Source of the DNA: Edolisoma coerulescens
Taxonomy: Eukaryota; Chordata; Aves; Passeriformes; Campephagidae
Direction: 5' to 3'
Assembly: GCA_013397115.1 (NCBI GenBank)
Contig: VWZW01006279.1
Coordinates: forward strand, 1,199,752-1,263,751
DNA length: 64,000 nt
Below are positions 24,466 to 37,800 of this stretch, in pieces. Below the pieces are notes generated by a model. The model had not been told where the DNA came from, searched no databases, and was given only the letters and a program-made list of their open reading frames with translations. The position numbers and the translations under genes are program-made. Each line of letters begins with the position of its first letter. Position 1 is the first letter of the stretch.

Positions 24466-24522
24466 TGAACTTTTCCTTTTTACTCCTTTTTTCCTCTTTT
24501 TTCTTTTCTTTTCTTCTTTTTG
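24466..24522. repeat. Polypyrimidine tract
   Basis: About 55 bases are almost entirely T and C on the plus strand, interrupted by a few A and G. It is not followed by an exon that I can recognise, so it is recorded as low-complexity and not as a splice acceptor. Confidence 0.8.
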
Positions 24523-27409
24523 GACAGAGGACTGATATTTCATCTTTTAAAAGAGAAAGAAATAATATATGCACCACAGTGGAAAAGCATGTCTCTGTTC
24601 ATACCTTTGCATTTTACAGGAAAATATGTCATTCCTTTCAGATCCATGAATTAAGATGCACTATTTTTTGCTGAAGGCTATTTTAAATTAGGCTAATAAA
24701 TTGCTGCTCTCTGCCTTGCGTGATAATGCATTACATTATCTACTGATGTACACGTATTGTTTGACTCTAATGGTGTGGAAATTAAATGTTAGACATGGGC
24801 CAGATGTTCCTATAGATGAATATGAAGTATGACTCTGTCGTAGCTGAGTCTCAATGGGACAGAAGGTAGACGGTGAGGTTTTTTGAACAACAGCAACAAA
24901 AACCCTTAAGTGGGTCACTTGCATCCACACCCAAGATCCAGCCTAACACTGAGCTGTTGAGCAGCATTATCAACCTGAGCTCCACTATTATTCCTCAGCC
25001 AGAGCTGGTGCTTTTCCTACTTCAAATGCCTCAATGCTTATACAGCCACAAAGAATGGCTCATAGAGATGGCAAATGCTTGCTGTCCTTGTCAGACTGAG
25101 AGACACAGCTCGGGGTGCATCCCTGGCCCCCGCCTTAGCTACAAACATTTTGAAGCTCTCCCTCTGCCCTTCCCCCTCTCCTTGTGTATTTTCATACAGT
25201 GGCTGAGAGGGCAAACAGATGTATGTTACAGTGAATATCAATGAAGGTCCCCCACTGGCATCTCCTCTTGGAAAAGGCAGGGGGAGAACAGTTCACAATC
25301 TCACTCGCAGGGCTAAATTACCCAGTGACTCATAATCTAACTAGCAGCAGAATGCTGCTGAACATGGGTATTTAGGATATTTGATAATGATGGACAGAGG
25401 CATTTTCAAAATTGGTAATAAAGCAGCTTTGCTTTGGGAATGCTCTGACTCACTACAGCTCACTAGCACCTACAAAAATAATAATCCTAACCATGAGATT
25501 AACCAAAGGTTTGTGTTTGTGTGTGAGGTGGGAAGGACAATTTTTTGTATTATCAGTAGAGGTCAGTAAGCAAACCAGAAGGACTTTCGGGAGCACTGAA
25601 TTGGTAATGAATGGATTCCTTATCACTAAAAAAGAGAGATGAACTTCCTCTTTTTTTTGACAACCCTGATTGCAGGACTGGCCCCACTTGATCACTGAGC
25701 TCACTGCAACTCTGTACTGAGGATTTCTTAACACTGCCCCAGCATACAGATGGCCCCAGACTGGCACAAGAGGGAGGGTGGTGAACTGCAGGATGAGTCT
25801 GGGAATGAATAGGGGCACACAGGAGCAGGAAACAGCTTTGCAGCCAGGGAAAGGGCTTGTAAAACTGCTTCTGGAAAAAGATGCCACAAGGTAGACTGAA
25901 GTGAGATGAAGGAGAGCTGGCCATGGCCACAGCACCACATTGCTGCTGAATGGGCAGTGGTCCTCACCTATGCCCCATGAGGGGATGCAATGGTCAGTCA
26001 CTTCCAAGGCAGAGGGTACATCTGGCTTGAGAATTCTGAGCTGCTACTGTGTCCTACCCCAGTCTGCTGTCAGGCTAATATTTCTGCAAAGATTTTGGGT
26101 ATAAGCTTGTTTTTTGGTGCCCAAGTCACCAGAGGCCAGGGATTGTAGAGTTATGTTATTCTCCCTGCTGAATGTGGCAGTCACCCCAAGAGCATCAGGC
26201 CCTGACAGCAAGCTCCTTGCCACCCACACCCATGTCCACCACAGTTCTGTGAGCAGTGTGGGGTGGTGGAGGGAAGATGAGGACAGGGTGTGTATCCCAT
26301 TGCAGTCCACAGACACCAGCACTCATGTCCTAGCTGTCAGAACCATGAACAAGCCTGAGTCCCCACCAGGGATGATGCCACAGCACTGATCCCAGGTGAA
26401 AGGCAGCATCAGGTCACCAGGATGTTGTTTGTAGAAAGCTAGGATCATTCCCCATCAAGCTGGAGTATTTCTTGGGCCTCTTCAGTGGCAGGCACTGTCA
26501 GATATACTGGAGAATGTTTTCATCACAGCTAACAGAGGGCTATCCAGATTGCTCGTAACTGTTTTTAGCACAGTAAACATGCAAACCAAGTGCCTGGGGA
26601 AAGAAAAAAAAAAAAAAAAAGAAAAAGCCTGTCCTTGCAGTAGCTGATCATTTTTAATTAAATCTCAATCCATCAATCTACTGTGTGAGAGGGAGAGAAC
26701 CAACCTTGAATGGTTTAGGATGTGGGTGATCTGAGATGCTCTGTGACCCTGTGCATAAGTCCAGTGTGGCCAAGGCACTCCTGCTGCCAGCATGAGGACA
26801 AGGCACAGGGCTGGAATGGTCCTGCCAGCCTGGCCTCCACCATGAAGCTCACGGGTCAAGAGAGTCTGTCAGAGCCTGGAGTAGGTTTCTTCAGGAGGTG
26901 ATATGGTTCCCTGCCTCACTGAGCTTCCATGGAAAGCAGGGTTTGTAGCATTTGGATGTCCTGGATGGTACCATGAGAAGCATGACCACTTCTGCCCAAG
27001 CTGCTGCAATGCCAGCTTCCTTCCCAGTTGGATGGAGCTGAGCATGGCCCAGGAGCGCTGGCTGCCATGGCAGGTGGGCACCATTTGGGATGGGACAGAC
27101 CTTGGGGTGCTCCTGCTGGGCACCCTGCACCCTTGGCATATGCAGTGCCTCTCCTCACTGGATGGAGATAGAGTGAGTGGGGAGTGAGTTACCTTTCGGC
27201 TTCTGGCCTCAAGGATCAATCCCTTCCAATGAAACTGGTCCAGAGTACTTTAAAATGCGAAGGTAGAGAGGGTTCATCTGATGAAATGTGATATATACTG
27301 TCTTCACATCTTTTCTCTCTCACTGTTAGCTGTGTTGTTCATGAATGAAGAACAAAAAAAAAAAATGTAAAGACAGTTGCCAGTTTTGATACCAGTTTTG
27401 GGTCTGAGA

Positions 27410-27428
27410 GGAGGCGGGAGGGGGAGGG
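27410..27428 (+). other. G-rich motif, weak quadruplex candidate
   Basis: The G runs are 2, 2, 3, 5 and 3 bases, separated by single A or C. It reaches four tracts only if two-base runs are accepted, so it is weaker than the motifs at 2998 and 17562. Confidence 0.35.
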
Positions 27429-27559
27429 AATGGCATGTGTTCATCTGCATTTCAAGAACAATGAGCCTCAAACCTGAAATTATTTCCTTTTGAAAATAGT
27501 GATTAGCTAGAGCCAATTTAGCTTACTGTATAGTGTCCAGCATCTGAGCATCTGAGCTG

Positions 27560-27627
27560 TGGCCCTTTTTGAGCAAGATGATCTCCAGAGGTCCTTGCCA
27601 ACCTCCACCTTTCTGTGATTCTGTGAT
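27560..27627 (+). mobile_element. CR1 LINE 3' end, short fragment
   Basis: The segment has GATGATCTCCAGAGGTCC, GCCAACCTCCACC and the tail TTCTGTGATTCTGTGAT, the standard forward CR1 3' end with two octamer-like units. The well-preserved tail suggests it is younger than the copy at 6335. Confidence 0.93.
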
Positions 27628-27677
27628 CTCAGAGATGTTATAAAAGGTGAATAAATGAAGCCTCTGATGCCCTGTTG

Positions 27678-27745
27678 CAACAGGGAACTGAGGCACAGAG
27701 TAATGTACCTAGGTATACAGTGATCTGGTAGTGTGCTGAAAAGCA
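27678..27745 (-). mobile_element. MIR-like SINE relic, reverse orientation
   Basis: CAGGGAACTGAGGCACAGAG is the reverse complement of the MIR core (family form GGGGAAACTGAGGCACAGAG). It is followed by TAATGTACCTAGGTATACAG, in the place of TAAGTGACTTGCCCAAGGTCA. It lies 50 bases beyond the CR1 tail, and the two insertions are independent. Confidence 0.6.
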
Positions 27746-28673
27746 CGAACAGGACAACTTAATGTGCAGCCCTGCTCCATTAAACAAGCAGCCAGAGATG
27801 ATCATATGGCCTTTGGATGGCACTTGTGGCTCAAAATAAGGGTAGAGGCAGCCCTATCTGATCTATGAGAGTGCCTGCAGAGGCCTTAATTTCCTATTGA
27901 GGCACCACAGTCCAAGAGAATAAGCTTCTTATCCATCTCATAACACCTCCCTTGTTTTTCACATGGAATGTGCCTTATGTGTTAATTCATTTTCTTGAAA
28001 CTTATACTTCAAAGGTCCATAGCTCCTTAATACACCTTAAGAAGCCATCAGGCTTTCCACACTCACACAGTAGCAGGTATTTTGGCAACAGCACCTTCCA
28101 TTTACTGCAGTGGAAAAAGTGTAATCAATTCTTAATTCAGTGGAAACTACTAAATTAAAAATCCTTAAATTCCCTGGATACAGGGGAATTCAGGGCTTGA
28201 TTCTGCATCTATCAATTGAATGGGAATATTCATCTATGGAACCAAGACTCACCCCTGATTAAAGGAGCTTTAGGCTAAATACAAACAGTATTTAGTGATG
28301 GGAGTGAGGAGGAGGGAGGAACTAGCCACCCAAATACTATCTTTTTCTTATAAAGGTGAGCTGTTGTCACTCTGGAAACCTCATTTTGCTGTAGGTCTCT
28401 ATGTGCAACTTTCCCTCAGTGAGATGGGTGGTTTTTGTCTACATATTTGCCTCATAATTCTACATCCTTGCTGGTTGCATAAATTAAAGGAATATGATCA
28501 CTGCGCTTTGTTATCATGTTTTCTTACAGCTCAAAGGAACTTCCGTGGCAGTCAGGCAGTAATACAAAATTAATGTCAGGCATTTTCTACCTCTTCACCA
28601 GAAGGTGCCCAATGATCCTGCACAGGAAGTTCTCTCCTGTCTGTGACAGGTTTGTGATGGGCTTGCCTTCCTC
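27746..28673. other. Unique non-coding sequence, no gene seen
   Basis: There are short frames only. CAGGGCTTGATTCTGCATCT near 28190 faintly resembles one end of the palindromic amniote repeats. The sequence ends abruptly at the assembly gap. Confidence 0.45.
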
Positions 28674-28882
28674 NNNNNNNNNNNNNNNNNNNNNNNNNNN
28701 NNNNNNNNNNNNNNNNNNNNNNNNNNNNNNNNNNNNNNNNNNNNNNNNNNNNNNNNNNNNNNNNNNNNNNNNNNNNNNNNNNNNNNNNNNNNNNNNNNNN
28801 NNNNNNNNNNNNNNNNNNNNNNNNNNNNNNNNNNNNNNNNNNNNNNNNNNNNNNNNNNNNNNNNNNNNNNNNNNNNNNNNNN
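28674..28882. other. Assembly gap (209 N)
   Basis: There are 209 consecutive N. The odd length suggests a size estimated from read pairs and not a fixed placeholder, but this is an inference. Frames that appear to cross it are meaningless. Confidence 0.98.
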
Positions 28883-31853
28883 CGAACTCAGAGTTGCCAC
28901 AGCAAGCAACTTCCAATCAGAACTGCTACTGTACACGGCTGAGCACATTTCAGCTGGTGGCCTGACCGACTGACCACTGCTCACATAAGCCAGTCAGCCC
29001 TCTCATTCCTAAACAGCTTCAGGCAGAACCATTACTTAATTAAAAATGCCTTGACCAGTCCCATCAATGTGGGAGCCAAGACCACAAAGACTTTATAAGA
29101 AAAGTCAGTGTGACTCCAAATGAAAAACCTACTCTGGCTTTTCCCTTTGCTCTCTAACTTCCACTGCAGATTCATGTCCTGGTGAGTCATGACATATGCA
29201 CAGCACATTTGTATATGAAATAACTTGCTTCTTCTGCTCTTCCCCCTGCTACAGCTGCTTCCTCACCCCCACACCTCATTCTTGTTCCTAGACTTTGTTC
29301 ACCAAAAAACTTTCTAATAGCAAAAGAAAGAAAAAAGGAAAGAATTTTCCAATGGCCATCAGGCTGTTATAACAGTCCAAGGGTTTAGCATGGATTTGAC
29401 TTCCAGCTTCAGCCCAGGACTGTGAGCCCAGGACTCTGACTGATGATGTGAGCAATCTCTCTGCCACACTAAGCTAATCACAGCAAGCCAGCTTGAAGTG
29501 TCAGTGTATGATGGACAAATGCTGAATGGCAAAACAGATGGGAAATAATAAGTCTTTATTTTACGTTGTGAACCTACCAAGTATAGTTTGCTAGTGATGA
29601 AACCTCTGCAAATACATCCCTGCAGATATCTTGAACATGGCCTCAGTTCAGAGGTGCTGAGTGAAATACTGAACAATGGATTCCTCTGTGCAAACACATT
29701 TTTGTTAAAAAAAAAAAGTTGAGGCGAAACTGTTCAAGTGTACAAAGTGCTTCAGATTGGACTCTTGGCCCTAGGTGTTGGAATTTTGTCCCATTGAAGG
29801 TGACTTTGACAAAATGCTTCCAATCACCCTCCTCCTGCACCACAGGGAGGGCAGCCATGCCTACACAAATAAATAATGGTTGCATCCGAAGGAGAAAGTT
29901 CAGTGAGCTGGCATAAGACATGCTACCAGAGAGAGCTTTGCTTGTTCTATAAAGCACGAGGGCCTTCTTTTGGCCAAGGAAATAAACAGAATTTGCCTAC
30001 AAGTTTATCCTCCTACAGTGCTAAAATATTTCTTTCCTGTACTTGTTAGTCTCTGTATCTTTTACTAAACTCCATGCTTCTGCTGCCTGCTGTTCTTTTC
30101 TCCCTTCTCCAATGGTTCTCTTTTCCTCCAACTTCTCTTCACTATTGCCTCCTTTCATTTCTTTTCCTCTTGTGCAATATCCCATCACATACCATCAACA
30201 TTTTATCCTCCCTCTACTTTATAGACTCCAGTTAGTACTTGTAAACTCCCTTGGCAGCTGTCCTGCAGCAGTGTTTCCATACCAGCCGTTCTTTCACACT
30301 TTGCTCCAAGCCAATTATGGACACTTGTTTATTTGCATAAGGTACAGGCACATACTTTTTTAAAGATCCTTTCCCACAGCTATGTCAAGTTCCTAATGCC
30401 ATTTCATCATCTAAAATGCTTCATTCTTCGCAGCTGAAGTGAGAGTCTGCTGCCTGCTTACAGTGACTGATAAAATGGTAACCACAAGTCTAAAATACAA
30501 AATTAATCTGTGTGGGCTGGTTCATGACCTTGAGAAAAACATCCATCCATGCAATAATCCTTGTCTTCGGTCTACCACTGATCTAGCTATAAAGAAATTG
30601 ACAGATTTTTGTTACCTAACTGCACCCTTTTCTGGGAGATATATAAGGAAACTTAAATAACAGGCCTCTCTGGGAAGCATATGGTACAGCAGCAGAAAAT
30701 TGTGACTCTAGCAGTGGGACTCTGCCATGGTAACCTCACCCAACATGGTGAATACTGTGTCTTTTCCTAGATGGTCCATGTTTTCAACCTCCTTAAAGAG
30801 ATAAGAATTTGCTCAGGAATTCTTTCAGTGGACAAATCCTACTCACTGGAAAAAGAGGTCACTTTCCCAGGGCAGGACTGGACTTCATTATGGCTTACTG
30901 AGGCTCTGCTGAGGTTCCACTCTTCCAGGAGTGTGGATGGTTCTCTAGTTCATCTCAGGCTCAGAGAAAACCTGTGTTCACTTTTTTTTTTTTTTTTTTG
31001 GTCAGATCTTGTTGCATAAACACGAACTTGGACACTTGGCTGGTTTTGCTCACACAGCAGCAGCCAGCAGCTTCTCCTGCACCCTCTGACATCTTGAGTA
31101 TTGATGCTTCCATGCTTACAATGAGGAGAACTGGCAGCAGGAAGCTCAAGGCAGGCAGAGATGAGAAGAAAGAGTAATTCCTGCCAGACACTGCCGGAAT
31201 GTTGAATTGTCTCTTTGGGTCTACGTCTGCTCACTGCACACATGCCAATCTGTGGAGAAGAGCTCACAAATCAACACCTTCTCAGGTGCTTTGAGCCAAC
31301 TCTTAGCTTTCAGAAAAAGCCACACCTGGATAAGCAACATCAGATGATGAACCAAGCTACACACATGGGAGTGCCAGGCAAACTCTTCAGTATGGAATGT
31401 TGTGGGTGACAGGAGACAGATGTATGTAAACATTAGTGGACACACAGGTCCCAGTTTCCCTCTGTGCTTTAGAGAACACACAAGTCCCAGTTTCTGCCCT
31501 GAATATCTTTCCATTGCAATACTCAGTTCTTATGTTCTCAGAACTTTGCCAGGTTAAGTTGTTTAAACATTTAATTGTTGAAGCATTAAAGTGAATATTT
31601 TTCTTTCCCTGTTGTCCATCCAAAGCTAAGGATTTGGAGGAAATTCAATCAAAATATTTCCATTTTTTGGGTTTTCATGAAGGTGAGATTGAAATCAAGG
31701 AAAATCATTTGTCTGGGAAAAGAAAAAGCGTACAGCCTTCATTAAGATGCCCTAACACTGTCCCGCTTGAAACTGAGTATCTGCTTTCAGGATGTTACGG
31801 TGCATATGCTTGTTTGCCATTTTAGTGGACATTTTTCTCAAATGTGGCAAATT
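28883..31853. other. Unique non-coding sequence, no gene seen
   Basis: Simple tracts include an A run near 29707-29719 and 18 T at 30982-30999. TCCCATTGAAGGTGACTTTG near 29790 weakly resembles an ancient palindromic repeat core. A 36-base imperfect tandem duplication lies at 31440-31510. No coding or RNA gene is supported. Confidence 0.5.
31440..31510. repeat. 36-base imperfect tandem duplication
   Basis: ACACACAGGTCCCAGTTTC recurs 36 bases later as ACACACAAGTCCCAGTTTC, with the downstream CCTCTG/GCCCTG also similar. There are two copies. Confidence 0.75.
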
Positions 31854-31880
31854 GTATATATATATATATATACATATATA
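31854..31880. repeat. (TA)n microsatellite
   Basis: An alternating TA stretch of about 27 bases contains one C interruption (TACATATATA). Confidence 0.93.
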
Positions 31881-34800
31881 AAATGAAAATCACCATATGT
31901 CCATGTCTGAAGAAGACTTTTTGAAGCTTAGCAACTGAAGTATCAGAAGAATTCCTCTCTCAGACCCTTCCAATGAGGACACTTCATCCTCTCATGCCTA
32001 AAGACCAAATAATATGGTCTTGCTATCAGGTGACTTGGCATGTTCCAGACAGCAATATAACCTAGTCCTTCCTTACAGTGACAGAAGGATAGTGTGCTAC
32101 TGTCAATGGAGCACAAAGTGAGGGAATTTTCTTTTTCAGTTCCAATTTCTGGAACAGTTCATGCCCAGAGAAAAAGGCGTGAATGGGATGAGGCAGAGTT
32201 TTGGGCAAAGGTTGAACAAGGGAGATAATATTAACCTTAATTTCAATATTTTCTTGTTTTTAACCTGTTTTCTTCTGACATCTTTGTATTCTTTCCTTAT
32301 GATGCAATTATATGCATTGAAAATATCCTTATTATTTACAGGCAAGCATAATAGTAAAATATATGCATCGTTTTCTTTGCACTGTAGCTGCATAAAAGGT
32401 TTATGAAATTGTCTGTGACAGTTCCTTGACAAGAAAAAACAGAGATATTACTATAGTAACATTCAAAAGTGATTGCAACAAAAATAAAATAATTCAAACT
32501 AAGGCAATATTTGCTCACATAACTTGAGTCATTTGGATTGTGAATTCATGACAATAGCGAAGAAGGAAAAAATCATTAAGGAAGAGTGACAATGTGCCCT
32601 CACTCCATACTGCAGAATCCAAAAGCTCTCACTGTCAACCAAGGAAAAAACAATAACACAAAAGTGGAACATATATTCCTGTTCAGCAGACTTGAATTTT
32701 GGGCTAAAAGTGGGCCGAGTTTGCTTTCATATACGCTTTGGATTGCCTCTTGATTTCCGTGCAAGCACCTGTTTATAGCAGGGATGTATCTGTGCAGAGA
32801 GGGACTCAGTGCCCCTTGGATCAGGTTGTGAATATGAAAGACACTACAGAGATCTTCATCAGAGATCAGAAATATTCAGAAAGAATCTGAAAGCAGATTT
32901 TGCCCTGCACAAGAGCATGGTATCAAATGTGGGCATTCCCGTTCTGCTCCCAGCAAAGTATATATAATAAAAATAAATGTAAAGCCTCTGTACTCCTGAA
33001 TACCTCTGAGCTCTTAAATAGATAAAACCAAGGTGCCAAATTCTGCTCTTCCTGCACAGCTCCATTGATGTGCCAGGGATGCAGAGTCTGACATTAGGAG
33101 ATTAGCACAGTGCAGGTGGGATGCAGAACACCACAAAAGGACAAGGTTATGATTTTTCCATACAGAAAGACTGAGGAGGGGCTCCTGCTCTGAATGATTT
33201 CACTTTCGATGACAGGTAAAGAAAAAAAAATGAATAGAAGACTGTGCATATCTCTCTAATGTGCTGTAGCAGTCTGGCTTGATACAATGGCAGCTGTGAG
33301 TTTTGGGAGATGCTCCTCAGAACTGTGAAGGCATAGGGAAAATGCAGCCATATCAGACACAGAACTCCCTGTCTCTCTGCCCCTAATATTTACTCAAGAA
33401 TGGGCAAAACACACTTCAGATGCCATTAACCCACTGAAATAAATTGTATCTTAGAATAGGTGCCTTGCCTCGTAAAACAAGGAATGGCGCTCATATGGAG
33501 TGATTTGCCCAGCTGCCATTCTCAGCCTACCTGAGAGTCTGAATCAAGGAGAGGCAATTCCACAGGCTGCTAGCTGCCTTGGTGGAGGGGAATGCCATGC
33601 ATCCAAGGGTGTGGGATGGGGAGGTGGAGGAGTAGGACAGGACAGAAGCAAGGGAAAGAATTTAGCTTTACCCTCTAAAATCCAACCCTTTCCTTTAAGA
33701 AAAAATATTTTTAAATCACCTTGACAGCCAGTGTAGCCAGCTCTGAAGTAGGAAAGTTCAAAGAAATTCTGCTTCTATTGCCTAAATTTTAATTAGTCTT
33801 TGGGTAAACGGGAGCTTTGAAGTTGTCTACACAGCAATTTCCATGTGCCCTGTTGACTTGAAGAGACCAAAGACTCCAGCAATATTCAAAGCTGCCCTCT
33901 GCAGATGTGTAAATGATTCCACAAAGTGCAAATGTGGGGATTTAGGTCTTAGCCAGAAAGATCTTTTTAAGGATGTGCATACTAATTCCAAAAGGAGACC
34001 TTCCATGCAGACCCATAGGTCTCTGAAGAATATGTGCAAAGTCAGGTTCCCAGAAGTGCCAAGACCGGCAGACCCAGTACAGACCACTGTGTCGTAGCTT
34101 AGGCCGAGAAGCTGTGAGCAATAAATTTGTGTAAGTGACAAAATCCTCCGGATTGTAGAAAAATCAGATGGTGTTCATTTCCATGATAATTTGTGCTTTG
34201 GTTGAGCTACTTTTGACTTACAGTGAGAGATGAATTTGACCTGCTCTCTCATCTGCTGGGCTGCAGCTGTGCCCTCTAGCACTGTATATGTATTCCAAGC
34301 TCATCTTGATGTTGAAACAAAAGCAAAAATTAGATGACAATCTTCCATTCTTTCTGTGTGCTGCCAATACCTGTTTGTCACTATAATGGTATTAATCATC
34401 TTTTATTTATAGCAGAACATTGGAAGCTTCCATTTTTCCCTTTTGATTTATTTGTAGGACAACAGGTGCACAACTTAAGCAGGTGTATGGATGTGTGCAT
34501 ATGTTGTGAGTTTGCTGATAGACACAAAACATCTTTAGTAAATTATTACTTGTATCAAAGCTGCCATTATTTTTATTTCATGCCTAAACTTAATTCCACA
34601 GCTGTTAGCTCCCACACTCCATTAGCTGTTTTGTGTCACAACTGCAGTAATGCAGCTCAGGGGTGCAAGACCTCTTCTCTCGCCCTCCAAAAATCCACAC
34701 AAACAAAACATCTCTAAACCATACACTGCTTCCAGTTTCTTCTGAAACTTGGGAGAGGCACTGAAAATGTATCAACAGTTTCCACTGGCAACTGCTGCAG

Positions 34801-37800
34801 AATAGCATGTTACTGATTCAACAGCTGACATGAAATGCCTTTCCATATGTAAAGCTCTGCCTTAAACACACAAGGGACACGAAGAAAAAAAATTCGTACT
34901 TTCTTTTTCTTTTGTCCAACAGTAAATGGGTAGTGTTGAAGTGCTGGATGCTTAAAAAAATGCAGTTATAATTTTGGATCCAAGCTGTGAGAACACTCAT
35001 TGGAGACAACTGTTCTCCCATGGGCTAGCCTTGAATAAACAATCACAGCTCTGTGTGATATTAGTTCTTAACCAGATTCTAGCATTGAGCTGTTGCCTCG
35101 CCATGGTTACTTGCCTTTTAAACCAATGTTTCTTTTCCTTCTTTTTTGCCAAGATTCTTGCTTTCTTGGCAGTGGCTCGTTCTCATTTGAACTTTTGCCC
35201 TATTTTAATCTCCACCAATTTTTACTCTAAAAGAACCTTTTCACTGGTATCTCTTTGTTGCCCTCAATTTCTTTTCTGTGTGTGAGAACTTACTCGAGGA
35301 CATGGCTTACGGGAAAAAGCCCAAGTGATCGTCTTCTTCTAAGTATCCAGCAGCTGGCAAACATCTGTGAGATTAGAAAACAAAGCCACAACAGCACAAG
35401 ACAGTAGCCACTCCCAAAATAAAATTAAATAGGAAATAAGGACAAACTACCAGATCATTCACTTGGAGATTTATTTGTGCTTGTCAGCTCCTGAGCTTGC
35501 CTCACTCCAATTCATCTGAGGATAACACCATTAAAACCCATGTAAGAGCATCACTCTGACACACAGGATTCCAGTGCAGAATCCCTCACTTGTCCTGTGC
35601 CTCTGGAGCTGGCGGAGCACCGGGGTCCCATGGATCATATTAAAGCCCTAAGGAAGGGGAATATACCTCTGGTTGTTTTGAGGCAATTCTCCAGGCAACC
35701 CAGAAGAAATAAACGAACAGCTTCTATTAAAAAAGCCAAAATTCCTCCTTTACAACAAGAATATGTTATCTTGAAATATCTTGACTATTTTTGTTGTTGT
35801 TGTCTTTTGTAGAGATTCTTAAATGAGAAAATCAATGGGAACTTGCTGAAGGCTCTCTCCAAAAATTTCTAGCCACATAGTTGATCACCCTTATTTCCAC
35901 TGCTGAAAAAGAAAAAAACCACAGCTTTGTCTTAGTTGCTCATTCAGCTTCTTATTCCTCAGAAAATGTCACTGTGTGGTTGCTTAGAGGAAAGACAAGT
36001 ATATGTGTATAATATACATGTGCTTATATGGATACACACATACAAATGTACAAAACCACAACAAAAGCATCTTGTAATAATAGTTGGTTTTGGTAAAACC
36101 CATTTTCTTACCAGAAACATAATTTCCAATTTTCCAGTGTTAATAAAAGCACTGTTATTACAATTTATTAATCTCTCATTCTTGGCTGCATCGTGTGGGC
36201 TGAATTTCTAGCGTAAAGTAGAACATAGTTTAAGCCTCTAGGGCAACATACCCCTTTGGTGTGCGGCATGTAAAATGAACCAGAGTAACATCCTGCTGGT
36301 ATGTGCATCAGATATTCTGACAGACAAACCAGAGGCCAAAGATTCAGTCATCTATATTCACAGATTAATAAGGAGTTGTGTTCACAGACTTACATATACC
36401 TAAGACCAACTTTTCACCATTTAAAAATTTCTAACTGACATTTAAATGTAGGAAAACAAGTTACATCTTTCTTTTAAAACATAATCTTACCAATACTGTA
36501 TATGTTAGAAGTTTTAAATTAAATCAATTAAAATTCTATCCTTGTTTGCTTTTGTTTATTAACTTTTAGAGGGAAATTTTCTTCATAGTAGCAAAATCAA
36601 TACTCTGAGATAAAATTTCTAACAAGAATTTCCTTTCTCATAAAATTTTATTGGCATTTTAATTTTTCATCTCTATTGAAACAGTAAAATGTAAAGAACA
36701 ACGCTCCTTTTTTTTTCTAGTGAAAGGTCTTTATTTACTTTAGAAACCAAGCAGGAGCTACGTTTTCAGCTGAGTTCAATCAATTTCTACATCTTTGATA
36801 TCTCTTCATTTGCACAGAATCCTGGCTGACAGAAAAATCACTAGCTAATTGACTAAAGCATGCTTTATATGCGAGCGTTGGTTACAGTCTGTTTTGCAAC
36901 CCCCTTGTATCTGAGTTGGAAGTGGGCAAAAGTGCCCCTCCAAACACAGCACCCTACTGTACAGAACCCGGCTGTCACCTTGGGCAATCCACCCCTTAAT
37001 GCCTAATATACAAATTCCTAGTTGGATCTAGCTGAATTACTGTGCTTTCCTGTTGCATATGTACAGCAGCAAATCATTGCACTCCTTTGGGCACTGAGGG
37101 GAAATTAAAGGGCCCAGTGTGTCACTCAGTCCAAGATGGGAACACAGACGTGAGAAAAACAAGGGTCTTTTCCAGGTCTTTGCCATACGAGAGCAGGAGA
37201 CAGAGAAGGAAGGCTGTTCAAAGCCTTGCATAGGTAGTAATGCCTTGCTTCATTTTAGACTCTCTCATCTGATGATTCCCAAATTGTTTGTATAGTTTGA
37301 GTCACTGGAAGATGCCACAGCGGACACAAATATTATGCCAACGTCATGGCAGGGAATTGAGGATGCAGCCAAATTAGGTAACTTCAGTCCAAGACTCACA
37401 CTGAGATCCACACCTAATATAGCTCCTGCTGCGTTTCTCATGCTAGAACTGGTCTTTCTGGTGAATGGAAGCCTCCTTTTATAGGAGCAACACCAGAACA
37501 TAACAGTGCCTTGCAGAAATGTGGATGGGAGCACACACACAGCCACACTCTGTCACCGACTGCGTGGCTCCCACCAGGTAGCAATTAGCACAGAATGTGC
37601 GCCACAATATGTAGGCGCAATAATCCTTAACTGCTGGCAGGCCCCCTCATCCAGCATCTCATACTGTTCTGGTTTTCAGTCAGACTCGCACAGCCAGCAC
37701 TGCCCAGCCTTTGGGAAGGGGGCTTCTCCCCGCACAATGCTGACTTGTGTCCCAGTGCAGAGTGTCACTTTCCCACACGGAGCAGTCCCTTGATCTGTGA

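Larger units (their letters stand above)
20881..27559. other. Unique non-coding sequence, no gene seen
   Basis: This is a long stretch without nameable repeats apart from simple tracts. Open frames of 160 codons (21066-21548, minus) and 184 codons (25453-26007, minus) are the largest. Neither shows domains, a signal peptide with a sensible mature region, or exon-like boundaries. A weak resemblance to the old palindromic amniote repeats (GGGCCAGATGTTCCTATAG) appears near 24799. The regions 21060-21900 and 26000-27200 are moderately GC-rich but CpG-poor. A poly-A tract lies at 26604-26626. Confidence 0.5.

Noticed and set aside
25453..26007. 184-codon open frame on the minus strand
   Set aside because: It is the longest frame of the window but has no domain, no exon context and a composition like translated random DNA. 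One frame of this size is not surprising in 64 kb searched in six frames.
28516..28984. Frames running through the N gap
   Set aside because: They only appear open because N codons cannot be stops.
31854..31880. TATATA stretch as a promoter TATA box
   Set aside because: It is a dinucleotide microsatellite without any associated start-site signal.
34080..34140. AGCAATAAATTTGTG as an LTR or gene polyadenylation signal
   Set aside because: An isolated AATAAA in AT-rich DNA is expected by chance. No paired LTR, primer-binding site or exon is seen.
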